From the NCBI GenBank assembly GCA_937916345.1, contig CALFUE010000183.1:1-14815 (forward strand): a stretch of DNA of 14,815 bases. The letters run 5' to 3'. The notes under the pieces are model-generated. The model was not told the DNA's origin. It saw only the letters and a list, made by a program, of their open reading frames with translations, and searched no databases. Positions 1 to 6,918 of the stretch are shown here, piece after piece. The translations under genes and the position numbers were made by a program. Source of the DNA: an uncultured bacterium. Its GTDB lineage: Bacteria; Bacillota; Clostridia; Lachnospirales; Lachnospiraceae. Each line of letters begins with the position of its first letter. Within the stretch, counting starts at the first letter, position 1.

Positions 1-505
1 CTTTGTTCATGTTGAGGACGGCATGTGCGGTCGTTCCGGAACCTGCAAAGGAATCGAGAATAATAGAATCCGAAGATGTAGCTATTTGCACAATTCTCTC
101 AATCAATCTTGACGGCTTAGGATAATCAAAAGTAACCTTTCCCATAATGGAAAAGAGTTGTTTGTTTCCCTCTTGTGTATGTCCAACCTCCTCATGATTC
201 CACCATGTCCAAGGGACCATCCCAGGCATTTCTGACAAAAATCTCTTTACTGCTGGGGCTCCATCACCGTTATTCCCATAAATCATCTTATCATCGGCGA
301 TAAACTTCTCATATCCTTCCTTAGTGACGCGCCAGCACCTACCTTCTGGTGGAGTCACTACTCTACCTGAAGGCAGTGTAATTTCATACATTTGATTTGG
401 TCTATAACCCGGTGCAGTGAAATTATCTGATTTCCATGGTCCTCTTGGGTCATTGTCTGGATTACTATAACTATCTGTTTTCCTTTTAGCTCCTAAAAAA
501 GATCT
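1..505 (-). CDS. Partial adenine-specific DNA methyltransferase (type III Mod-like), N-terminus lost, C-terminus beyond the window
   Basis: The reverse strand carries one open frame with no stop from about 505 down to base 1. Read N to C it shows the motif NPDNDPRGPW (bases 434-463), a central target-recognition-like stretch, KPSRLIERI (about 92-118), and then DSFAGSGTTAHAVLN. FAGSGTT (29-49) is motif I, the SAM-binding loop. In beta-class amino-methyltransferases the catalytic DPPY motif comes before motif I, so the missing N-terminal part should hold it. Such proteins methylate adenine in type III restriction-modification systems or act as orphan methylases. The frame stays open past 505 by chance, but recognisable protein stops near 490-505, where a gene of the opposite strand begins. 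This stretch is more AT-rich than the rest of the window. No restriction subunit is visible. As present it cannot encode a working enzyme. Family call is firm; the type III assignment is less so. Confidence 0.85.
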
Positions 506-512
506 TAAACCT
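489..512. other. Junction of two head-truncated genes (deletion, recombination or assembly breakpoint)
   Basis: Minus-strand methyltransferase sequence is recognisable up to about base 490, and plus-strand surface-protein sequence from about 508 (LFVGTAEDAA). The plus frame has a stop at 487-489, so the breakpoint lies between there and about 512. Both genes lack their 5' ends and face away from each other, so their start codons, the intergenic region and all promoters are absent. Base composition also changes here. I see no insertion-sequence end, direct repeat or integrase site. A real deletion and a mis-joined contig both remain possible. Confidence 0.75.
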
Positions 513-1016
513 TTTTGTGGGAACAGCGGAGGATGCCGCAAAGGATGGCGCGGTTCTTCTTTCTCCCACTGTTGATACCGTCACCTATTCCGACGGCGGG
601 ACGGAGGAAGTAAATGGATTCGATGTGCCGGTTCCTGCCATAGATACCGGGTTTGATCTGGCGATCATCGGAGAGAAGGGAATCTGGTACGACCACAAGG
701 TATCGGTCACAAATCCCGAAAAAAAAAATTAACCTGTGATATTGTTCTGGAGGGCGGTACAGGCAGGGCTTATATAGAGTCTCCGGTGTCGTTGGAATGG
801 ACTGATGAGGGACTGTTTGCCAGGCTGGTCTGGAGCAGTCCCAATTACGATTATATGATTGTAGACGGGGTGAAATATCTGCCTGTGAATGAGACAGGCA
901 ACTCGGAATTTTTTATACCGGTTCCGGAACAGCCTGAAACGCTGGAAGTCATTGCTGATACTGTGGCGATGAGCACGCCCCACGAAGTAGAATACACCAT
1001 AACATTTCTGAAATGA
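505..1016 (+). pseudogene. Truncated and frameshifted surface-type beta-domain protein (NEAT/iron-transport-associated-like), possible corrinoid or tetrapyrrole receptor
   Basis: Two frames together read as one protein. The first, from the junction to the stop at 730-732, includes GTAEDA, then a GFDVPVPAIDTGFDLA strand and WYDHKVSVTNPE. The second, from about 729 to 1016, continues with LEGGTGRAYIESPVSLEW, NYDYMIVDGVKYLPVN, GNS, and ends AMSTPHEVEYTITFLK. These phrases resemble tandem beta-sandwich domains in Lachnospiraceae surface proteins, sometimes annotated as NEAT or iron-transport-associated domains. This is recalled family knowledge, not a search result. The 5' end, with any signal peptide and earlier domains, is lost at the junction. 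The frames differ by -1 and meet at a run of ten A (719-728); one extra A, or -1 slippage, restores NPEKKKLTCDIVLEGG. The second frame ends in an ATGA overlap with btuF, which suggests a joint role in capturing the imported ligand. A GTG at 786 could start the second part alone, but I see no good ribosome binding site. Confidence 0.6.
719..728 (+). other. A10 homopolymer at the frame break (possible slippage site)
   Basis: Ten consecutive A follow the Asn-Pro-Glu codons. Without slippage, translation ends at the TAA at 730-732. A -1 shift on A-AAA-AAA, or transcriptional addition of one A, joins it to the downstream frame, which stays open to 1016 and keeps the domain pattern. A simple one-base deletion, in nature or from sequencing, gives the same picture. 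Confidence 0.5.
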
Positions 1017-2137
1017 AAAAGAGACTGCTTACATTAATACTGGCAGCGGCATGCCTTATCGGCTGCGGGGGGCGCTCGATTCCTGATGCGGCGGGAAATA
1101 ACCTTTCGAGCGAACAGGAGTACCATACCACCGAAGAGCTGCTTTACGCAGAGGGCTTTACCATAGAGCATTTCAAAGGAGCTGAGCTTTTGACTGTCAT
1201 GGAAAGCGGCGAAAGGCTCCTTGTATTGGATGAGGGGGAGGATATTTTGCCTGGTATTCCCGATGACTGCATCATCCTGAAGAAGCCCTTAAAAAATATA
1301 TATCTTGTGGCATCAAATACCTTTGATTATTTCGATGCTCTGGGGAGTATTGATTCTATCGGATTTTCAGGTCAGAAGCCGGAAGGATGGCATATCGATT
1401 CCGCAAAGAGCGCGATGGAGCGGGGGGATATTGTTTACGCGGGTAAATACTCCGCTCCGGATTATGAACTTATACTGGAAAATGGCTGTGATCTGACAAT
1501 AGAAAACACCATGATATATCACGCTCCCGAGGTAAAGGAAAAACTGGAGAGCTTCGGGATTCCGGTTATAGTAGACCGGTCAAGCTATGAGAGCCACCCC
1601 CTGGGCCGGGTGGAATGGGTGAAATTCTACGGAGCTCTCACCGGAAAGCTCGATAGGGCGGAAGAGATATTTGAGAGTCAGGTAAGTACACTTGAGCAGA
1701 TAGAAACAAAAGACACCGGCCGTACCGCCGCATTCTTTTATGTCACTGAAAATGGCCTGGTGCAGGTGAGAAAGGCGGGGGACTACATACCGAAGCTGAT
1801 GGAGCTGGCGGGCGGAAATTATATATTCAGTGATACCTTTGATGATTCGGATGCTAAAACCAGCGTCAATATGCAGCAGGAGGAATTCTATGCCGGGGCA
1901 AAGGACGCTGATATACTTGTCTACAACAACAACATTGGCTCATCCGTTATCTCGCTGGATGATATATTGGAGAAGTTTCCTCTTTTGTCGGATTTCAAAG
2001 CGGTGAAGGAGGGCAGTGTCTGGTGCGCCGGGGGTGATCTCTACCAGAGACCGATGCGTCTCGCCACCCTGGCACATGACTTTTCAGTCATCTTTTCCGG
2101 GTCGGAAGAGGAGACGGAATATTTGTACAGGTTATGA
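1013..2137 (+). CDS. btuF: Corrinoid-type ABC transporter substrate-binding lipoprotein (BtuF/FecB-like)
   Basis: This is the lipid-anchored extracellular binding protein that hands ligand to the BtuCD permease. The 374 residues start with a lipoprotein signal: MKKR, a hydrophobic stretch, and lipobox Leu15-Ile16-Gly17-Cys18. The periplasmic-binding-protein fold of the BtuF/FecB class shows in NIYLVAS (about 95-101), SAPDYELILENGCDLTIENT (147-166), EWVKFYGALTGKLDRAEE (201-218) and the closing AVKEGSVWCAGGDLYQRP (330-347). Similar proteins in Lachnospiraceae are often labelled iron or heme binding proteins. The corrinoid assignment rests on its place in a cobamide operon and is inference. The ATG is embedded in ATGA at 1013-1016, and the bases upstream have no purine-rich Shine-Dalgarno sequence, so translation probably depends on ribosomes finishing the preceding frame. 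It overlaps btuC by ATGA. Confidence 0.82.
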   Translation: MKKRLLTLILAAACLIGCGGRSIPDAAGNNLSSEQEYHTTEELLYAEGFTIEHFKGAELLTVMESGERLLVLDEGEDILPGIPDDCIILKKPLKNIYLVASNTFDYFDALGSIDSIGFSGQKPEGWHIDSAKSAMERGDIVYAGKYSAPDYELILENGCDLTIENTMIYHAPEVKEKLESFGIPVIVDRSSYESHPLGRVEWVKFYGALTGKLDRAEEIFESQVSTLEQIETKDTGRTAAFFYVTENGLVQVRKAGDYIPKLMELAGGNYIFSDTFDDSDAKTSVNMQQEEFYAGAKDADILVYNNNIGSSVISLDDILEKFPLLSDFKAVKEGSVWCAGGDLYQRPMRLATLAHDFSVIFSGSEEETEYLYRL

Positions 2138-3117
2138 GAAAAGCAAGAATATTTGTAACTTTGATCGTAATAAATATCCTACTTTTGTTATTAAACATAT
2201 GTATAGGAAGCGTGGGATTTTTTCTGGCGGATGTCATGGTGAATGACACATATATGCGCATTGTTATGGATATCAGGCTCCCCAGGGCACTTTCCGCGCT
2301 CCTCCTCGGCGGCGCCCTGTCTCTCTCCGGTTTTCTGCTTCAGACATTCTTTCACAATCCGATTGCAGGTCCCTTCGTCCTCGGCATTTCCTCAGGGGCG
2401 AAAATGGTTGTGGCGATCATAATGGTATTCATGACCGGAATGGGTTATTTCGCATCTTCACTTTGTCTGATCGCAGGTGCCTTTGTCGGGGCTCTTTTAT
2501 CCATGGGGTTTGTCCTCATACTCTCGAGGAAAACAGGAAATATGGGTATGCTGATTGTGGCGGGCGTGATGATAGGATATATATGCTCTGCCATAACGGA
2601 TATTGTCATCACCTTCGCGAACGACGCCGACATAGTGAATCTCCACAGCTGGTCGAGAGGAAGCTTTTCCGGAATGACCTGGGATGGGGTATTGATATGC
2701 CTCATATTTGTGTCGATTACATTTATTCTCGTATTCATGCTCTCTAAACCCTTGAATGCCTACAGGATGGGGGATTCCTACGCGCTGAGTCTGGGGGTTG
2801 ATGTGAGAAGACTCAGGATAGAGATAATAGTATTGTCGGGACTGCTCTCCGCGGTGATAGTGGCCTTCGCGGGGCCCATATCCTTTGTGGGAGTGGCTGC
2901 TCCCCATATCACAAAAAAAATGCTTGGGACCGGCGAGCCGGTCATAATGATACCCGCCTGCTTTCTTACGGGAGGCGCCTTCTGCCTCCTGAGCGATCTC
3001 ATCGCCCGAACGGTGTGCGCTCCTACGGAACTCTCCATCAGCACAGTGACAGCCATATTCGGCGTGCCGGTGGTGCTCATGGTGATGTTGGAAAAAAGGA
3101 GGGGCGGCCTTGAGTGA
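2134..3117 (+). CDS. btuC: Corrinoid-type ABC transporter permease (BtuC/FecCD family)
   Basis: The 327-residue integral membrane protein forms, as a dimer, the channel of the importer. It is hydrophobic throughout, in line with the roughly ten membrane helices of the FecCD family. Family motifs are clear: RLPRALSALLLGGALSLSG (48-66), HNPIAGP (74-80), LGISSGA (83-89), LGVDVRRLR near the cytoplasmic coupling region (220-228), AGPISFVGVAAPHI (246-259) and TELSISTVTAIFGVP (298-312). The start is the ATG of an ATGA overlap with btuF, and the C-terminus overlaps btuD by 8 bases. FecCD permeases serve iron-siderophores, heme and corrinoids alike, so the sequence alone does not fix the substrate; the adjoining cobamide genes favour a corrinoid. 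Confidence 0.85.
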   Translation: MRKARIFVTLIVINILLLLLNICIGSVGFFLADVMVNDTYMRIVMDIRLPRALSALLLGGALSLSGFLLQTFFHNPIAGPFVLGISSGAKMVVAIIMVFMTGMGYFASSLCLIAGAFVGALLSMGFVLILSRKTGNMGMLIVAGVMIGYICSAITDIVITFANDADIVNLHSWSRGSFSGMTWDGVLICLIFVSITFILVFMLSKPLNAYRMGDSYALSLGVDVRRLRIEIIVLSGLLSAVIVAFAGPISFVGVAAPHITKKMLGTGEPVIMIPACFLTGGAFCLLSDLIARTVCAPTELSISTVTAIFGVPVVLMVMLEKRRGGLE

Positions 3118-3895
3118 ATATCATTTTTCCGCAAAGAAGCTTTCGGTGGGATATGATAAAAAGCCCGTTGTATCGGAGGTGGATTTCTCAGTAGGATACG
3201 GCGAGTGGGTGACATTGATCGGACCCAACGGGGCAGGGAAATCAACCCTCCTAAAGGGCGTAGCGGCTCAGCTTAAAAGAATATCCGGCAGCGCTTATCT
3301 GGGATCGGAGGAATTATCCTTCGTCAGCATAGAGGAGCTGTCAAAAAAAATATCCATATTATTTACCGACAGGATAAAGAGCGAGCTGATGAGCGTCTAC
3401 GATGTGGTTGCCACCGGAAGGATTCCCTACACGGGAAGGCTGGGGCTTTTGCGGGATAACGACAGGCTGCATGTCGGGGAGGCATTGGAATTAACAGGAC
3501 TCTCAGGGTATTCAGGTATGGATTTCAATAAGCTCAGCGACGGCCTGCGGCAGCGGGTTATGCTGGCCAGATGCATAGCCGGGGAGCAGCCGCTTATGAT
3601 CATGGATGAGCCAACATCATATCTGGATATAAAAAACCAGCTGGAGTTTCTTACCCTGCTTGATGAGCTGAGAAAGAAAAGAGATCTCACCGTGATAATG
3701 TCTCTCCATGAGCTGAGGCTGGCGGAAATTTTTTCCGACAGGATCATGGCGGTGAAGGACGGATGCATCATCGATATGGGAACGGCAGAGGAGATATTTA
3801 AGCCGGGATTATTGAGCAGGCTCTTCGGGCTGAATGAAGATAAGTTTTCGGGAAATAAAAAAGTATTGGATCTCTTAAGAGAAATGGAGCGATGA
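3110..3895 (+). CDS. btuD: Corrinoid-type ABC transporter ATP-binding protein (BtuD/FecE-like)
   Basis: This 261-residue ATPase powers the BtuC-type permease. It has Walker A GPNGAGKST (38-46), signature LSDGLRQ (142-148, a variant of LSGGQ), Walker B LMIMDEP (162-168) and an H-loop His200. Where many relatives have the Q-loop glutamine it reads ILFTDR, with Thr at about 86; I recall this variant in some FecE-like proteins, so it need not mean loss of function. The start is TTG at 3110, chosen because an AGGAGG-type ribosome binding site (3097-3102) sits 7 bases upstream; the start lies inside the end of btuC. Its stop is adjacent to the cobyric acid synthase start (TGATG). Confidence is high for ABC ATPase and moderate for the corrinoid substrate. 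Confidence 0.85.
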   Translation: MSEYHFSAKKLSVGYDKKPVVSEVDFSVGYGEWVTLIGPNGAGKSTLLKGVAAQLKRISGSAYLGSEELSFVSIEELSKKISILFTDRIKSELMSVYDVVATGRIPYTGRLGLLRDNDRLHVGEALELTGLSGYSGMDFNKLSDGLRQRVMLARCIAGEQPLMIMDEPTSYLDIKNQLEFLTLLDELRKKRDLTVIMSLHELRLAEIFSDRIMAVKDGCIIDMGTAEEIFKPGLLSRLFGLNEDKFSGNKKVLDLLREMER

Positions 3896-5343
3896 TGGCA
3901 AAGGTCATAATGATACAGGGCACCATGTCGGGCGCCGGTAAAAGCCTGATCACGGCAGGTTTATGCAGGCTGTTTTCCCGCGAAGGGTTTAAGACCGCCC
4001 CATTTAAATCACAGAATATGGCATTGAATTCCTATGTGACTTTTGACGGCGCGGAGATTGGTCGGGCTCAGGCTATGCAGGCCGAGGCGGCGGGGATACC
4101 GGCCCGATACGAGATTAATCCCATACTCTTAAAGCCCACAGGACATACTGCGTCCCAGGTCATAGTAAATGGAAAAAGCATAGGCGATATGTCAGCCGCT
4201 GATTATTTCTCATACAAAAAAAGCCTGATACCCGTGGTAAAGAATGCTTTTCACAGACTCTCTGATGAGTTTGATGTGATAGTAGTGGAGGGGGCAGGGA
4301 GTCCGGCGGAGATAAATTTAAGGGAAAATGATATCGTAAATATGGGGCTTGCAGAGATACTGGGTACAAAGGTGCTTCTGGCGGGAGATATCGACAGGGG
4401 AGGCGTCTTCGCGCAGCTCATAGGAACTTATACGCTGTTTTCTGAGGAAGAGAGAGGAAGGATTGCTGGTTTTCTGATAAACAAATTCAGAGGGGACAAA
4501 AAGCTTCTTGATCCGGGACTTGTGGAGCTGGAAAAGAGGACGGGGATCCCGGTAGCAGGGGTGATCCCCTATATGGAGCTTGATCTGGAGGATGAGGATT
4601 CTCTGACCGATAGATTTTCCCGGAGAAAAAAAGCGGCGATAAACATATCGGTAATTAAGCTCCCCTACATATCAAACTTTACCGACATGAATACCTTTGA
4701 GCAGTTTGATGATGTGTCGGTCAATTATGTAAAAAGTCCTGATGAACTAAGCTTAGCCGATCTGATAGTTATACCCGGGAGCAAGAATACCCTTTATGAT
4801 CTGCGCTGGATGAAGGAGCAGGGGTTTAATACAAGGATAAAGGAGTCTGCTGATACTCCGGTGCTTGGTATTTGCGGCGGATTTCAGATCCTTGGGAATG
4901 GCATTACAGATAATAAAGATAATGAAGGTAAAGTTTTTGAGAGCGGCCTTGGAATGCTTTCGGTAGAAACTTTTTCTTTACCCGAAAAAAAGACTGTGCA
5001 AAGCATCGGCAGGATAGAGGGAATCAAAGGCTTTTTCTCCTGCTTAAACGGTCTGGAATACGAGGGCTATGAGATACATCAGGGCGTGAGCGGCAGCGGT
5101 GAGATATTTTGCTCCAAAGGCAATGTCCTGGGCAGTTATATACATGGATTATTCGATAAAAAGGAAATGTCTGCCTCGCTGGTAAATGCCTTGAGAAAAA
5201 GAAAGGGCTTGCAAACAAAAAGTTATTCTGTGACAGACTACAGAGAATATAAGGAAAGACAATACGATATTTTAGCGGACACACTGAAGGAAAATACAGA
5301 TATGAAGCTTGTGTACGATTCAATGGTGATATCAGATGTTTGA
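3895..5343 (+). CDS. cobQ: Adenosylcobyric acid synthase, glutamine-hydrolysing
   Basis: CbiP/CobQ uses ATP and glutamine to amidate the b, d, e and g side chains of adenosylcobyrinic acid a,c-diamide, giving adenosylcobyric acid. From the ATG at 3895 (482 residues, usual length) it has QGTMSGAGKS (8-17), APFKSQNMALNSYVT (35-49), the PSRR-like VVEGAGSPAEINL (130-142), DIDRGGVFAQL (166-176) and a C-terminal class I glutamine amidotransferase domain with nucleophile Cys327 in GICGGFQ and a likely catalytic His417 in GSYIHGLFD. An in-frame ATG at 3892 precedes it, but a GGAG at 3886-3889 is better spaced for 3895, and family members commonly begin MAK. It sits between the importer and the loop-assembly genes, so it could act on both made and salvaged precursors. 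The alternative symbol is cbiP. Confidence 0.95.
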   Translation: MAKVIMIQGTMSGAGKSLITAGLCRLFSREGFKTAPFKSQNMALNSYVTFDGAEIGRAQAMQAEAAGIPARYEINPILLKPTGHTASQVIVNGKSIGDMSAADYFSYKKSLIPVVKNAFHRLSDEFDVIVVEGAGSPAEINLRENDIVNMGLAEILGTKVLLAGDIDRGGVFAQLIGTYTLFSEEERGRIAGFLINKFRGDKKLLDPGLVELEKRTGIPVAGVIPYMELDLEDEDSLTDRFSRRKKAAINISVIKLPYISNFTDMNTFEQFDDVSVNYVKSPDELSLADLIVIPGSKNTLYDLRWMKEQGFNTRIKESADTPVLGICGGFQILGNGITDNKDNEGKVFESGLGMLSVETFSLPEKKTVQSIGRIEGIKGFFSCLNGLEYEGYEIHQGVSGSGEIFCSKGNVLGSYIHGLFDKKEMSASLVNALRKRKGLQTKSYSVTDYREYKERQYDILADTLKENTDMKLVYDSMVISDV

Positions 5344-6382
5344 TGAATACGAAATTAAGCGCACTGAAAAAAATATATATGAGGGAATAAAAAACAATTT
5401 TGACGCCCTTGCAAAGCCCATCGATTCCCTTGGAGAATTCGAGGAGCTGATCGCGGGTATCGGCGCGATACAGGGGAAGCTCATCCCAAAGATAGACAGA
5501 AAAGCCCTGATCATTATGTGCGCGGATAACGGGATCGTGAGAGAGGGTGTGACTCAGACGGACTCATCCGTCACACTCTCTGTGGCCAGATCCATGGCTG
5601 AGGGAAAATCCCCGGTCTGCCGCATGGCAAATATTATCGGAGTGGACACTATACCTGTAGATATAGGGATGGACTGCGACGAGGTAATTCACGGGATCAA
5701 AACCAAAAAGATTAAAAAAGGCACAAAGGATTTTTATGTGTCCCCTGCCATGACCGGAGAGGAAGCCCTTGCCGCGATCCGTACAGGGATAGAGCTCGTA
5801 AAGAGCAGCAGCGTAAAGTATGATATATTAGCCCTGGGTGAGATGGGGATAGGAAATACCACCACTTCATCCGCTGTTTGTGCCGCGCTTTTTAATATGG
5901 ACGCGGCAGAGGTCACAGGGAGAGGTGCGGGGCTCTCTGACGAGGGCTTAAAGAGAAAGATCTCCGTAATAAATGAATCGGTAAAAAAATATGATCTTTA
6001 CGGTGCGTCTCCCCTGGAGGTGCTCTCAAAGGTGGGAGGGCTTGATATAGCTGGCTTGGTTGGACTTTGCATAGGAGGGGCAATATACAGGATCCCTGTC
6101 ATACTGGACGGTTTTATTTCCCTTACGGCTGCGGCCATAGCTGTAAGGATGAGACCGGAGGTGAGAGATTACCTGATCCCATCCCACAGGGGGAAGGAGA
6201 AGGGCTGTGAGCTTTTACTAAAGGATCTTTCCTTTAAGCCGGTGATAGACGCGGGGCTGGCTCTTGGTGAGGGGACAGGCGCTGTGATGCTCATTCCGCT
6301 ACTTGAGACCGCTCTCTCCGTATATCGGGACGGGACATCATTTGAGGATATAAATGTAAAAAAATACGAGAGGTTCGTGTGA
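5336..6382 (+). CDS. cobT: Nicotinate-nucleotide:dimethylbenzimidazole phosphoribosyltransferase
   Basis: CobT transfers phosphoribose from nicotinate mononucleotide to the lower-ligand base, forming an alpha-ribazole phosphate. The 348 residues match the usual length and carry PIDSLGEFE (28-36), GEMGIGNTTT (168-177), TGRGAG (194-199), GGLDIAG (234-240), DGFISLTAA (258-266), HRGKEKG (284-290) and LGEGTGA (310-316), where Glu312 corresponds to the catalytic Glu317 of Salmonella CobT. The sequence does not show which base is used; no dimethylbenzimidazole synthesis gene is in the window. The ATG lies 8 bases inside the end of cobQ with only a weak ribosome binding site, so translational coupling is likely. 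The 5' third contains an imperfect palindrome at 5540-5581. Confidence 0.95.
   Translation: MFDEYEIKRTEKNIYEGIKNNFDALAKPIDSLGEFEELIAGIGAIQGKLIPKIDRKALIIMCADNGIVREGVTQTDSSVTLSVARSMAEGKSPVCRMANIIGVDTIPVDIGMDCDEVIHGIKTKKIKKGTKDFYVSPAMTGEEALAAIRTGIELVKSSSVKYDILALGEMGIGNTTTSSAVCAALFNMDAAEVTGRGAGLSDEGLKRKISVINESVKKYDLYGASPLEVLSKVGGLDIAGLVGLCIGGAIYRIPVILDGFISLTAAAIAVRMRPEVRDYLIPSHRGKEKGCELLLKDLSFKPVIDAGLALGEGTGAVMLIPLLETALSVYRDGTSFEDINVKKYERFV
5540..5581 (+). repeat. Imperfect palindrome with two competing stems inside cobT
   Basis: GACGGA (5557-5562) and TCCGTC (5567-5572) form a perfect 6-bp stem with a 4-base loop. A second, overlapping pairing joins GTGTGAC (5547-5553) with GTCACAC (5570-5576) and extends, past a two-base bulge, with AGAGA (5540-5544) against TCTCT (5577-5581). 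The two compete for 5570-5572. It lies in coding sequence with no T-run after it, so it is not a terminator; chance is possible. Confidence 0.4.
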
Positions 6383-6912
6383 TGAGGTATCTTGTCATCG
6401 GGGAAAGCGGCAGCGGAAAATCCTGCTTTGCGGAGGATCTTGTCGTAAAACTGCGCGGAGAAAAGAAGGCTTACTACATCGCTACCATGGAGGTCTGTGA
6501 TGAGGAGAGCAAAATGCGGGTTGAGAGGCATAGACTCCGGAGGTGTGGCAAGGGTTTTATCACCATTGAGCAGCAAAAAGATCTTATGTCGATATCAGGG
6601 GAGATAGAGAAGGGTTCTGTTCTGCTCCTTGAATGTGTAACCAATCTCACTGCAAATGAGATTTTTCTTAGTGACGGGATAATTGAATGCGATATGGTAG
6701 TGGATTGTGTGATGTCTGAGATAACAGGCCTTGGAGAGAGAGTCTCCGATATGGTGATCGTCACAAGTGATATTTCTTCCTGGGGCACGGATTACGATGA
6801 ATCTACTATTGCCTACATAGATGCCCTGGGTCGTATCAATGAGGAACTTGAGGAAGTCTGTGATAAAGTTTTCGCTGTGACCGGGGGCATTCCGGAAAAG
6901 ATAAAAGGATAG
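6382..6912 (+). CDS. cobU: Adenosylcobinamide kinase / adenosylcobinamide-phosphate guanylyltransferase
   Basis: CobU phosphorylates adenosylcobinamide and then transfers GMP to give adenosylcobinamide-GDP. Counted from the ATG at 6382 it has 176 residues, the usual size. The P-loop GESGSGKS is at 7-14, followed by YYIATM (31-36) and RVERHRLRR (46-54); His50 matches the histidine guanylylated in the Salmonella enzyme. LLECVTNLTANE (82-93) replaces the more usual LDCLT-type motif, and YDESTIAYIDALGRINEEL near the C-terminus matches what I recall of Lachnospiraceae versions, so these differences look lineage-typical. A GTG at 6379 is also in frame (GTGATG), but ATG in the TGATG stop-start arrangement is preferred; GAGAGG at 6368-6373 can serve either. 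Confidence 0.9.
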   Translation: MRYLVIGESGSGKSCFAEDLVVKLRGEKKAYYIATMEVCDEESKMRVERHRLRRCGKGFITIEQQKDLMSISGEIEKGSVLLLECVTNLTANEIFLSDGIIECDMVVDCVMSEITGLGERVSDMVIVTSDISSWGTDYDESTIAYIDALGRINEELEEVCDKVFAVTGGIPEKIKG

Positions 6913-6918
6913 TTTTTT

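Noticed and set aside
489..512. Insertion-sequence or integration scar at the junction
   Set aside because: No terminal inverted repeats, target duplication, transposase remnant or attachment-like repeat is visible on either side.
480..1012. Cobalamin riboswitch upstream of btuF
   Set aside because: The region is coding in one or other frame up to the btuF start, and I found no B12-box-like or aptamer-like arrangement. A native leader would lie in the segment lost at the junction.
2497..2907. Long antisense open frame opposite btuC (136 codons)
   Set aside because: It lies opposite a gene with full family motifs, has no recognisable domain or ribosome binding site, and is explained by codon bias of the sense strand.
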